Shown in pieces: positions 55,695-64,000 of a DNA stretch of 64,000 bases (position 1 is the first letter of the stretch; each line of letters opens with the position of its first letter). This DNA comes from Streptomyces katrae. GTDB lineage: Bacteria; Actinomycetota; Actinomycetes; Streptomycetales; Streptomycetaceae. Position numbers and translations under genes: made by a program. The DNA is taken from positions 29,678 to 93,677 of the forward strand of contig NZ_JNZY01000035.1 of assembly GCF_000717655.1 (NCBI RefSeq), read 5' to 3'. The notes under the pieces are model-generated. The model worked only from the letters and a program-made list of their open reading frames with translations. It had not been told where the DNA came from and made no database searches.

Positions 55695-58634
55695 ATGTCG
55701 GCGCCCGACCAGCAGGTCGTCGAGGCACTGCGTGCCTCGCTGAAGGAGAACGCCCGGCTTCAGCAGGAGAACAGCACACTGGTCGCGGCAGCCGCGGAGC
55801 CCATCGCGATCGTGTCCATGGCCTGCCGGTACGCCGGCGGAATCCGCGGGCCGGAGGACTTCTGGCGCGTGGTGTCCGAGGGCGCCGACGTGTACAGCAC
55901 GTTCCCCGAGGACCGCGGCTGGGACGTCGAGGGCCTCTACCACCCGGACCCCGACAACCCCGGTACGACGTACGTGCGCGAAGGCGCCTTCCTGCACGAC
56001 GCCGCGCAGTTCGACGCCGGGTTCTTCGGCATCTCGCCGCGTGAGGCCCTGGCGATGGACCCCCAGCAGCGACAGCTGCTCGAGGTGTCCTGGGAGACCT
56101 TCGAGCGGGCCGGCATCGACCCCCACTCGGTACGCGGCAGCGACATCGGCGTGTTCGCCGGAATCGTGCACCAGGACTACGCGCCCGACCTGAGCGGCTT
56201 CGAGGGGTACCTCAGCCTGGAGCGCGCCCTGGGCACGGCGGGCGGTGTCGCCTCCGGGCGGGTCGCCTACACCCTGGGGCTCGAGGGTCCCGCGGTGACG
56301 GTCGACACCATGTGCTCCTCCTCGCTGGTCGCGATCCACCTCGCCGCCCAGGCGCTGCGCCGGGGCGAGTGCTCCATGGCGCTCGCGGGCGGCTCGACGG
56401 TCATGGCGACGCCGGGCGGGTTCGTCGGCTTCGCGCGTCAGCGCGCACTCGCCTTCGACGGGCGCTGCAAGTCCTACGCCGCCGGCGCCGACGGCTCCGG
56501 CTGGGCCGAGGGCGTGGGCGTGGTGCTGCTGGAGCGGCTGTCGGTGGCACAGGAGCGAGGGCACCAGGTACTGGCCGTGATCCGCGGCAGCGCGGTCAAC
56601 CAGGACGGCGCCTCCAACGGTCTGACGGCGCCGAACGGTCCGTCGCAGCAGCGGGTGATCCGCAAGGCGCTCGACAGCGCGGGGCTCACCCCGGCCGACG
56701 TGGACGCGGTGGAGGGCCACGGCACGGGCACGGTGCTGGGCGACCCGATCGAGGCGCAGGCGCTGCTGGCGACGTACGGGCAGGGCCGCGACCCCGAACA
56801 GCCGCTGTGGCTCGGCTCGGTCAAGTCCGTCATCGGGCACACGCAGGCGGCGTCCGGTGTCGCCGCCGTGATCAACATGGTCCAGGCGCTGCGGCACCGT
56901 ACGCTCCCGGCCACCCTGCACGTGGACGCGCCCACCCCCCAGGTCGACTGGTCCTCAGGTGCGGTGGAGCTGCTGACCGAGGCCCGCGAGTGGCCGCGCA
57001 GCGGCCATCCCCGCCGCGCAGGCGTCTCCGCCTTCGGTGCCAGTGGCACGAACGCGCACATGATCCTGGAGGAGGCGCCGCAGGAGGCCGCGGAGCCCGT
57101 CACCGAGGAAGACCGGCCTGCCGGTGCGGTGCCGCTGGTGGTGTCGGCGGGAACGGCCGGCTCGCTGGCGACCCAGGCCGGGCGGCTCGCGGAATTCCTC
57201 GAGGGCGCCGACGAGGTGCCGCTGGCGGACGTGGCCCGAGCGCTGGTGTCGGGCCGTGCGGTGCTGGGCGAGCGCGCAGTCGTCGTCGCGGGTTCGGACG
57301 ACGAGGCGCTGGCCGGTCTGCAGGCGCTGGCGCGCGGGGAGAGCGCGCCCGGTCTGGTGACCGGTTCGGGTACGCCGGGCAAGGTCGTGTGGGTGTTCCC
57401 GATCGCGGAGTGCGCTGCCGCGCTGGAGCGGTGGGTCGACTGGTCGCTGCTGGACGTGCTGCGCGGCGAGACCGAGCCCGGGTTCCTGCAGCGGGTCGAC
57501 GTGGTGCAGCCGGCCAGCTTCGCCGTGATGGTGGGCCTGGCAGCCGTATGGGCGTCCGTGGGCGTGGAGCCCGATGCGGTGCTCGGTCACTCGCAGGGTG
57601 AGATCGCCGCCGCGTGTGTGGCGGGTGCGCTGTCGCTGGAGGACGCGGCGCGTGTGGTGGCGCTGCTGATCGCCGGTGACGCCGAGGCGCTCGACGAGGC
57701 GCTGGACGCGCTGGACGACCAGGGCGTCCGGATACGCCGGGTGGCCGTGGACTACGCGTCCCACACCCGGCACGTGGAGGCCATCCGCGACACGCTGGCC
57801 GAAGCGCTGGCCGGCGTCACCGCCAAGGCGCCGACGGTGCCGTTCTACTCCACCGTCACCGGCAGCTGGGTGGCGGACGCCGACGTCCTCGACGGCGCCT
57901 ACTGGTACCGGAACCTGCGCGGCCAGGTGGGCTTCGGCCCGGCCGTGGCCGAGCTGCTCGAGCAGGGCCACGGGGTGTTCGTGGAGGTCGTCCGCCCGCA
58001 TCGACCTGCCGACGTACGCCTTCGACCACCAGCACTACTGGATCCAGATGGCCGGGTCGGCCACCGACGCGGCCTCGCTCGGGCTGACCGGGGCCGATCA
58101 CCCGCTGCTCGGCGCGGTGGTGCAGCTGCCGCAGTCCGACGGGCTGGTCTTCACCTCGCGGCTCTCGCTGCGGACCCACCCCTGGCTGGCCGGTCACGCG
58201 ATCGGCGGCGTGGTCATCATCCCCGGCACGATGTACGTCGACCTCGCGGTGCGGGCCGGCGACGAGTTCGGGTACGGCGTCCTGGAAGAGCTCGTGATCG
58301 AGTCGCCGCTGGTGCTGCCCGAGCAGGGCGGCGTGCGGCTGCAGGTCGCGGTCGGCGGACCGGGCGAGACCGGCTCCCGCACGGTGGACGTGTACTCCCA
58401 GCGCGAGGACGCCGTCGGCGAGGGCGGCGCGAACGAATGGACGCGGCACGCCACCGGACTCCTGGCGGCCTCGTCGGCGACACGGAAGACGGCTCAGGCA
58501 TACGACTTCGCCGCGTGGCCGCCGCCGGGTGCCGAGCCGGTCGAGGTCGGGAACTTCTACACCGGCCTGCTCGAGCGCGGCTACGCGTACGGCCCGGCGT
58601 TCCAGGGCCTGCGGGCGGTGTGGCGGCGCGGTGA
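55695..58634 (+). CDS. PKS-2, first fragment: docking domain, KS4 and damaged AT4
   Basis: Starts at ATG 55695, six bases after GGAGG. Residues 1-35 form the N-terminal docking coiled coil ([20 protein letters not shown]) matching the PKS-1 tail. KS4 has catalytic Cys in DTMCSSS (Met where Ala is usual), His in GHGTGTV and IGHTQAA. AT4 keeps GHSQGE and YASH (methylmalonyl) but lacks 23 residues including GQGSQWAGM (junction 57396) and ~47 residues after VVAL (junction 57669). At about 57988 the frame shifts; residues beyond this point to the stop at 58634 are out of frame, and the true continuation is the next feature. Confidence 0.85.
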   Translation: MSAPDQQVVEALRASLKENARLQQENSTLVAAAAEPIAIVSMACRYAGGIRGPEDFWRVVSEGADVYSTFPEDRGWDVEGLYHPDPDNPGTTYVREGAFLHDAAQFDAGFFGISPREALAMDPQQRQLLEVSWETFERAGIDPHSVRGSDIGVFAGIVHQDYAPDLSGFEGYLSLERALGTAGGVASGRVAYTLGLEGPAVTVDTMCSSSLVAIHLAAQALRRGECSMALAGGSTVMATPGGFVGFARQRALAFDGRCKSYAAGADGSGWAEGVGVVLLERLSVAQERGHQVLAVIRGSAVNQDGASNGLTAPNGPSQQRVIRKALDSAGLTPADVDAVEGHGTGTVLGDPIEAQALLATYGQGRDPEQPLWLGSVKSVIGHTQAASGVAAVINMVQALRHRTLPATLHVDAPTPQVDWSSGAVELLTEAREWPRSGHPRRAGVSAFGASGTNAHMILEEAPQEAAEPVTEEDRPAGAVPLVVSAGTAGSLATQAGRLAEFLEGADEVPLADVARALVSGRAVLGERAVVVAGSDDEALAGLQALARGESAPGLVTGSGTPGKVVWVFPIAECAAALERWVDWSLLDVLRGETEPGFLQRVDVVQPASFAVMVGLAAVWASVGVEPDAVLGHSQGEIAAACVAGALSLEDAARVVALLIAGDAEALDEALDALDDQGVRIRRVAVDYASHTRHVEAIRDTLAEALAGVTAKAPTVPFYSTVTGSWVADADVLDGAYWYRNLRGQVGFGPAVAELLEQGHGVFVEVVRPHRPADVRLRPPALLDPDGRVGHRRGLARADRGRSPAARRGGAAAAVRRAGLHLAALAADPPLAGRSRDRRRGHHPRHDVRRPRGAGRRRVRVRRPGRARDRVAAGAARAGRRAAAGRGRRTGRDRLPHGGRVLPARGRRRRGRRERMDAARHRTPGGLVGDTEDGSGIRLRRVAAAGCRAGRGRELLHRPARARLRVRPGVPGPAGGVAAR

Positions 58635-61600
58635 CGAGGTCTTCGCCGAGGCCGTCCTGCCCGAGGAGCAGCGGGAGGAGGCCGGCAAGTTCGGCATGCA
58701 CCCGGCGCTGCTCGACGCCGCCCTCCACACGAACGCCTTCGCCAATCCGGACGACGACCGCCAGGTGCTGCCGTTCGCGTGGAACGGGCTGGTGCTGCAC
58801 GCCGTGGGTGCCTCGGCACTGCGGGTGCGGGTCGCCCCGTGCGGGCCGGACGCACTGTCGTTCCAGGCCGCCGACGAGACCGGCGGCATGGTCCTGACGA
58901 TGGACTCGCTGGTGTCCCTGCCCGTGTCCACCGACCAGTTGGGCGCCGCGGCAGGCGATGAGAGCCGCGACTCGCTGTTCGGCGTGGAGTGGACCGAGCT
59001 GCCCCCGGCCGAAGGGGCGGAGCCCGCTCCGTCGTGGGCGGCCGTTTCCGGTGCCGACGACGTGCTGGCTCTGGCAGGGAGCGCCGCCGTCCCGGCGGTG
59101 GCGGTCCTCCAGGCCGTGACCGGCGCCGACGGCGAGGACGCGGTACTGGAGTCGACCTCCCGGGTGCTGGAGGTCGTCCAGGCCTGGCTCGCCGGGACCG
59201 GGCTGGAGGAGTCGCGCCTGGTCGTGGTGACCCGGGGCGCGGTCCCCGCCGGCGACGGCAAGGTCACCGACCCGGCAGGATCGGCCGTCTGGGGTCTGGT
59301 GCGTGCCGCGCAGGCCGAGAACCCGGACCGGATCATTCTGATCGACACCGACCCGGCCTCCGGTGACGGAGCGGTTCCCGTCCTGGGCGCGGTGCTGGCC
59401 GGCGGTGAGCCGCAGGTCGCGGTGCGCGGAGCGGCCCTCTCCGTCCCCCGGCTCGTCCGGGCCGGCGGAGAGGTCCCCGACGGGCCCGCGGTGTTCCGCG
59501 CCGAGGGGACCGTCCTGGTCACGGGTGGCACCGGGGCCCTGGGCGGTCTGGTGGCCCGTCACCTGGTCACCCGGCACGGGGTGCGGCACCTGCTGCTGGC
59601 CGGCCGTCGTGGTCCGGCCGCCGAGGGGGTGCAGGAGCTGGTCGCCGAACTCACCGAGCTGGGTGCTGCCGTGTCCGTGGCGGCCTGTGACGTGTCCGAC
59701 CGCGCCCAGGTCGAGGCCCTGCTGGCGTCGGTGCCGGCCGAGCGCCGGCTGACCGGCGTCGTGCACCTGGCCGGTGTGCTGGACGACGGTGTGATCGCGA
59801 CGCTGACCCCGGAGCGGCTCGCGAAGGTGTTCGCGCCGAAGGTGGATGCGGTACGGCACTTGGACGAGCTGACCCGTGGCCTCGACCTCGACGCGTTCAT
59901 CGTGTTCTCGTCCGCGGCCTCGCTCATGGGGTCGGCCGGCCAGGGCAACTACGCGGCGGCGAACGCCTTCCTCGACGGTCTGATGGCCGGCCGTCGGGCG
60001 GCGGGCCTGCCCGCCCTGTCACTGGCCTGGGGCCTGTGGGAGCAGAGCAACGGCCTGACCGCGCACCTCAGCGCCGTCGACCAGGCCCGCATGAGCCGCG
60101 GTGGCGTGCTGGCGATGACGCCGGCCGAGGGCCTGCACATCTTCGACGTCGGCCTGCACGCGGACCAGGCGCTGCTGGTGCCGATCAAGCTGGACCTGAA
60201 GACCATGCGGAGCCAGGCGGCAGCCGGCGGAGGAGTTCCGCACCTGCTGCGCGGCCTGGTCCGCGCGAGTCGGCGCGTGGCGCGTGCGGCTGCCGGGGAC
60301 AGCAGCGGACTGGTCCGCCGGCTCGCCGGGCTGTCGGCGGCCGAGCAGGAGAGCATCCTGCTGACCGTCGTCCAGGCCGAGTCGGGCAACGTACTCGGTT
60401 TCAGCGGCCCCGAACTGGCCCAGGGGACCCGTGGGTTCAGCGACATCGGGTTCGACTCGCTGACCGCGGTCGAGCTGCGGAACCGGCTGAGCGCGGCGAC
60501 CGGCGTGAAGCTGCCGGCCACGCTGATCTTCGACTACCCCACCCCGGTCGCGCTCGCCCGCCACCTGCGCGAGGAGCTCGATGACGCGGCGGCGGCCGGC
60601 ACCCCTGCCGCGGCTGCGGCCGCCGTCGCGGATCCGGACGAGCCGATCGCGATCGTCGGCATGGCATGCCGGCTGCCGGGCGGGGTCTCGGACCCCGACG
60701 GCCTGTGGCAGCTGGTGTCCGAAGGCCGTGAGGGCATGTCCTCCTTCCCCGACGACCGCGGCTGGGACCTGGACGGCCTGTACGGCCCGGACCCCGACCG
60801 TACGGGCACCTCGGCCACCGACCAGGGCGGATTCCTCCGCGAGGCCGCCCAGTTCGACGCCGCGTTCTTCGGCATCTCGCCGAACGAGGCGCTGGCGATG
60901 GACCCGCAGCAGCGGCTGCTGCTGGAGACCTCCTGGGAGGCGCTGGAGCGGGCGGGCATCGACCCGAGCACGGCACAGGGCAGCGACATCGGCGTCTTCT
61001 CCGGTGTCTCCATCCACGACTACGTCGAGTCCCTGACGCACATGCCCGCGGAACTCGAAGGCTTCGTCACGACCGCCACGGCGGGCAGCGTGGCCTCGGG
61101 CCGCGTGTCGTACGCCTTCGGCTTCGAGGGCCCCGCGGTCACCGTGGACACGGCCTGCTCCTCGTCCCTGGTGGCGATGCACCTGGCGGCGCAGGCGCTG
61201 CGCCAGGGCGAGTGCTCGATGGCGCTCGCCGGCGGTGTCGCCGTCATGGGATCGCCGATCGGAATCCTCGGCATGTCGCGCCAGCGCGGCATGGCCGCTG
61301 ACGGCCGGTGCAAGGCGTACGCGGACGGCGCGGACGGCACGGTGCTCTCCGAAGGCGTCGGTCTGGTGGTGCTGGAGCGGCTGTCGGTGGCGCGCGAGCG
61401 CGGCCACCGTGTACTCGCCGTACTGCGCGGCAGCGCGGTCAACCAGGACGGTGCGTCGAACGGTCTGACGGCGCCGAACGGTCCTTCGCAGCAGCGGGTG
61501 ATCCGCAAGGCCCTGGCCGGCGCCGGACTCTCCCCGTCCGACGTGGACGTGGTCGAGGGCCATGGCACGGGTACCGCCCTGGGCGACCCGATCGAGGCGC

Positions 61601-63471
61601 AGGCGCTGCTCGCCACGTACGGCAAGGGCCGCGACCCGGAGCAGCCGCTGTGGCTGGGCTCGCTGAAGTCGAACATCGGTCACACGCAGGCGGCTGCCGG
61701 TGTGGCCGGCGTGATCAAGATGGTGCAGGCGCTGCGCCACGGGGTCATGCCGCGCACGCTGCACGTACACGAGCCTTCGAGCCAGGTGGACTGGTCCGCG
61801 GGTGCCATCGAGCTGCTGACGGAGGCGCGGGAGTGGCCCCGCAACGGCCGGCCGCGCCGGGTCGGTGTTTCCTCGTTCGGTATCAGCGGGACGAACGCGC
61901 ACCTGATCCTGGAGGAGGCGCCGACGGAGACGGCCGAGGCTGTCGCGCAGGCGTCCGCTCCGGCCGGTGTGGTGCCGCTGGTGGTGTCGGCGCGGAGCGC
62001 CGCCTCGCTCGCGGGTCAGGCCGGGCGGCTTGCGGCGTTCGTCGAGGGCGCCGACGGGGTGTCGCCGGCGGACGTGGCCGGAGCGCTGGTGTCGGGCCGT
62101 ACGCTCTTCGGCGAGCGTGCGGTCGTGGTCGCCGGCTCGGGCGAGGAGGCGCTGGCCGGTCTGCAGGCGCTGGCGCGGGGTGAGGGCGCGCCCGGTGTGG
62201 TGTCCGGTAGCGCGACCGCTTCGGGCAGGGTCGTGTGGGTGTTCCCGGGTCAGGGCTCGCAGTGGGCGGGTATGGGCCGGGAACTCCTGGACTCTTCTGC
62301 GGTGTTCGCGGAGCGGATCGCGGAGTGTGCGGCTGCGCTGGAGCCGTGGATCGACTGGTCGCTGACCGAGGTGCTGCGCGGCGAGGCCGAGCCCGGGCTG
62401 TTGGAGCGGGTCGATGTGCTCCAGCCGGCGAGTTTCGCGGTGATGGTGGGTCTGGCGGCGGTGTGGGAGTCGGTCGGGGTCAAGCCCGATGCGGTGCTCG
62501 GTCACTCGCAGGGTGAGATCGCCGCCGCGTGTGTGGCGGGTGCGCTGTCGCTGGAGGACGCGGCGCGTGTGGTGGCGCTGCCTGGAAGCGCTGTCGGGCC
62601 AGGGCATCCGCGTCCGCCGGGTGGCGGTGGACTACGCCTCCCACACCCGCCACGTGGAGGCCATCTCCCACACGCTCGCCGAAACACTGGCCGGGATCGA
62701 CGCCCAGGCCCCGACGGTGCCGTTCTACTCCACCGTCGCCGGCGGCTGGGTGGCGGACGCCGGCGTCCTGGACGGCGACTACTGGTACCGGAACCTGCGA
62801 GGCCAGGTGGGCTTCGGTCCCGCCGTGGCCGACCTGCTCGACCAGGGTCACGGCGTGTTCGTCGAGGTCAGCGCCCACCCCGTACTGGTCCAGCCGATCA
62901 CGGAGACCGTGGACACCACCGACACCGATGTGGTGGTGACCGGCTCGCTGCGCCGCGAGGACGGCGGCCTGCGACGGCTGCTGGCCTCGATGGCCGAGCT
63001 GTTCGTGCGGGGCGTGGCCGTGGACTGGAGCGGCGTGCTCCCGCAGACGGCGCCGTCGCGGCGCGTGGACCTGCCGACGTACGCCTTCGACCACCGGCAC
63101 TACTGGCTCCAGACGGCCGCGACGGCCTCGGACGCGGCGTCGCTGGGACAGACGACGGCCGATCACCCGCTGCTGGGCGCGGTGGTGCAGTTGCCGCAGT
63201 CCGATGGGTTGGTGTTCACCTCGCGGCTGTCGCTGAAGTCGCACCCCTGGCTGGCCGATCACACGATCGGTGGTGTGGTGCTCCTCGCCGGTACCGGGCT
63301 GGTGGAACTCGCGGTGCGGGCCGGCGACGAGGCCGGCTGCGGAGTCCTGGAGGAACTCGTCATCGAGGCGCCGCTGGTCGTGCCCGAGCACGGCGGAGTA
63401 CGGGTCCAGGTCGCCGTCGGCGGACCGGACGAGAACGGCTCGCGCACGGTGGAGATCTACTCCCAGCGTGA
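57990..63471 (+). CDS. PKS-2, second fragment: module 4 DH-KR-ACP and module 5 KS-AT start
   Basis: Homology resumes with [18 protein letters not shown]4 is complete: [32 protein letters not shown]4 is B-type and active ([19 protein letters not shown]), so module 4 should make an alpha-methyl trans alkene. ACP4 GFDSL at ~60440. Module 5: KS5 from [15 protein letters not shown] (60645) with DTACSSS, then AT5 beginning [22 protein letters not shown]. At about 62580 some 176 bases are missing and the frame shifts again; sequence after that to the stop at 63471 is out of frame. No start codon is needed here if the gene is one reading frame in reality. Confidence 0.82.
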
Positions 63472-64000
63472 GGACGCCGCCGGTGAGGGGGTGTGGACGC
63501 GGCACGCCACCGGTGTGCTGTCGGCCACGGCCCAGCCGGGCGCCGTGGGCAGCGGTTTCGACTTCGCGGCCTGGCCGCCGGCCGGCGCGCAGCCGGTCGA
63601 GGTCGGGGAGTTCTACTCCGGCCTGGTCGAGCGCGGTTACGGCTATGGGCCGTCCTTCCAGGGTCTGCGGGCGGTGTGGCGGCGCGGCGAGGAGCTCTTC
63701 GCCGAGGTGGCCCTGCCAGAGGAGCAGCGCAAGGACGCCGGCAGGTTCGGCATCCACCCCGCGCTGCTGGATGCGGCCCTGCACGCCGGGGCGGTCGACG
63801 CCACGACGGCGGAGGGACAGCTGCAGCCGCTCGACTGGAACGGGCTGGTGCTGCACGCCGCGGGTGCCTCGGCCCTGCGGGTACGGCTGGCGCCCTTCGG
63901 CCCGGATGCCCTGTCCGTCGAGGCGGCCGACGAGACCGGTGGCCTGGTGGTGACCCTGGACTCGCTGGTGTCCCGGGCGGTGTCCGCCGAGCAGTTGGAG
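62582..64000 (+). CDS. PKS-2, third fragment: AT5 C-terminal part and DH5 (runs off the window)
   Basis: Open frame to the right edge without stop. It starts with [20 protein letters not shown], so the YASH methylmalonyl motif is present, and continues through [12 protein letters not shown] and [14 protein letters not shown] (an undamaged AT C-terminus). DH5 begins at [22 protein letters not shown] has the His and Gly but Ala replaces Pro, YGYGPSFQGL and [10 protein letters not shown] are kept, so it is probably active. KR and ACP of module 5 must lie beyond the window. Confidence 0.82.
   Translation, partial: MEALSGQGIRVRRVAVDYASHTRHVEAISHTLAETLAGIDAQAPTVPFYSTVAGGWVADAGVLDGDYWYRNLRGQVGFGPAVADLLDQGHGVFVEVSAHPVLVQPITETVDTTDTDVVVTGSLRREDGGLRRLLASMAELFVRGVAVDWSGVLPQTAPSRRVDLPTYAFDHRHYWLQTAATASDAASLGQTTADHPLLGAVVQLPQSDGLVFTSRLSLKSHPWLADHTIGGVVLLAGTGLVELAVRAGDEAGCGVLEELVIEAPLVVPEHGGVRVQVAVGGPDENGSRTVEIYSQREDAAGEGVWTRHATGVLSATAQPGAVGSGFDFAAWPPAGAQPVEVGEFYSGLVERGYGYGPSFQGLRAVWRRGEELFAEVALPEEQRKDAGRFGIHPALLDAALHAGAVDATTAEGQLQPLDWNGLVLHAAGASALRVRLAPFGPDALSVEAADETGGLVVTLDSLVSRAVSAEQLE

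Noticed and set aside
43735..62585. Programmed frameshifting or split PKS proteins as an explanation of the frame changes
   Set aside because: No slippery sequence is present and 110-185 bp of conserved AT sequence is missing at each shift, so simple recoding cannot restore the domain.

Overview
The window is actinobacterial chromosome, almost certainly Streptomyces. It is very GC-rich with strong third-position GC bias, GTG and TTG starts are common, and it carries HrdB with a Lys/Ala-rich N-terminus. It also has a DasR box in front of ptsH, a c-di-AMP riboswitch in front of a cell-wall hydrolase, and modular type I PKS genes. From memory only, the order hrdB - serine protease - parE - citrate synthases - CobW - parC - M16 peptidases - ptsH - tdk resembles the S. 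coelicolor hrdB/ptsH region.

Housekeeping part (about 1-35,250). A 5'-truncated debranching-type glycosidase is followed by an NrtR-like Nudix regulator, a fused ABC-2 transporter, a FadR-type regulator, hrdB, a secreted trypsin-like protease and a small zinc-ribbon protein. Next come topoisomerase IV subunit B, a DUF485/acetate-symporter pair, a CitA/DcuS-type two-component system, two divergent citrate-synthase-family genes (one with an N-terminal HTH), a CobW GTPase and an Mrr-nuclease/TerD fusion. Topoisomerase IV subunit A, an M16 peptidase pair, a riboswitch-controlled M23 peptidase, a GntR regulator, HPr, a GNAT/acyl-CoA-synthetase fusion, a DUF5998 protein, an alkaline-phosphatase-superfamily enzyme and thymidine kinase complete the block. 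Acetate uptake, carboxylate sensing and citrate synthases form a small carbon-metabolism neighbourhood, and several genes look leaderless.

Boundary (35,250-36,050). Just after tdk lies a decayed piece of an ATPase-like gene on the minus strand, then a diverged second copy of the last ~90 bp of tdk. This looks like an insertion or recombination scar and marks the change from core to accessory DNA.

Biosynthetic cluster (36,053 to the right edge, continuing outside). Two translationally coupled Gfo/Idh/MocA oxidoreductases, an AzoR-like flavoprotein and a cytochrome P450 precede a modular PKS. PKS-1 is CoA-ligase/ACP loader; M1 KS-AT(mm)-DH0-KR-ACP; M2 KS-AT(mal)-DH0-ACP; M3 KS-AT(mm)-KR0-ACP-docking. 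PKS-2 is docking; M4 KS-AT(mm)-DH-KR-ACP; M5 KS-AT(mm)-DH... The predicted chain begins with an activated carboxylic acid of unknown identity and carries a 1,3-dicarbonyl followed by an alpha-methyl alkene.

Caution: three methylmalonyl-type AT domains contain six short internal losses, three of them frameshifting. The losses share only three left breakpoints, each used twice. This suggests collapsed repeats in the assembly rather than biology, so PKS-1 and PKS-2 are probably single intact genes in the organism.
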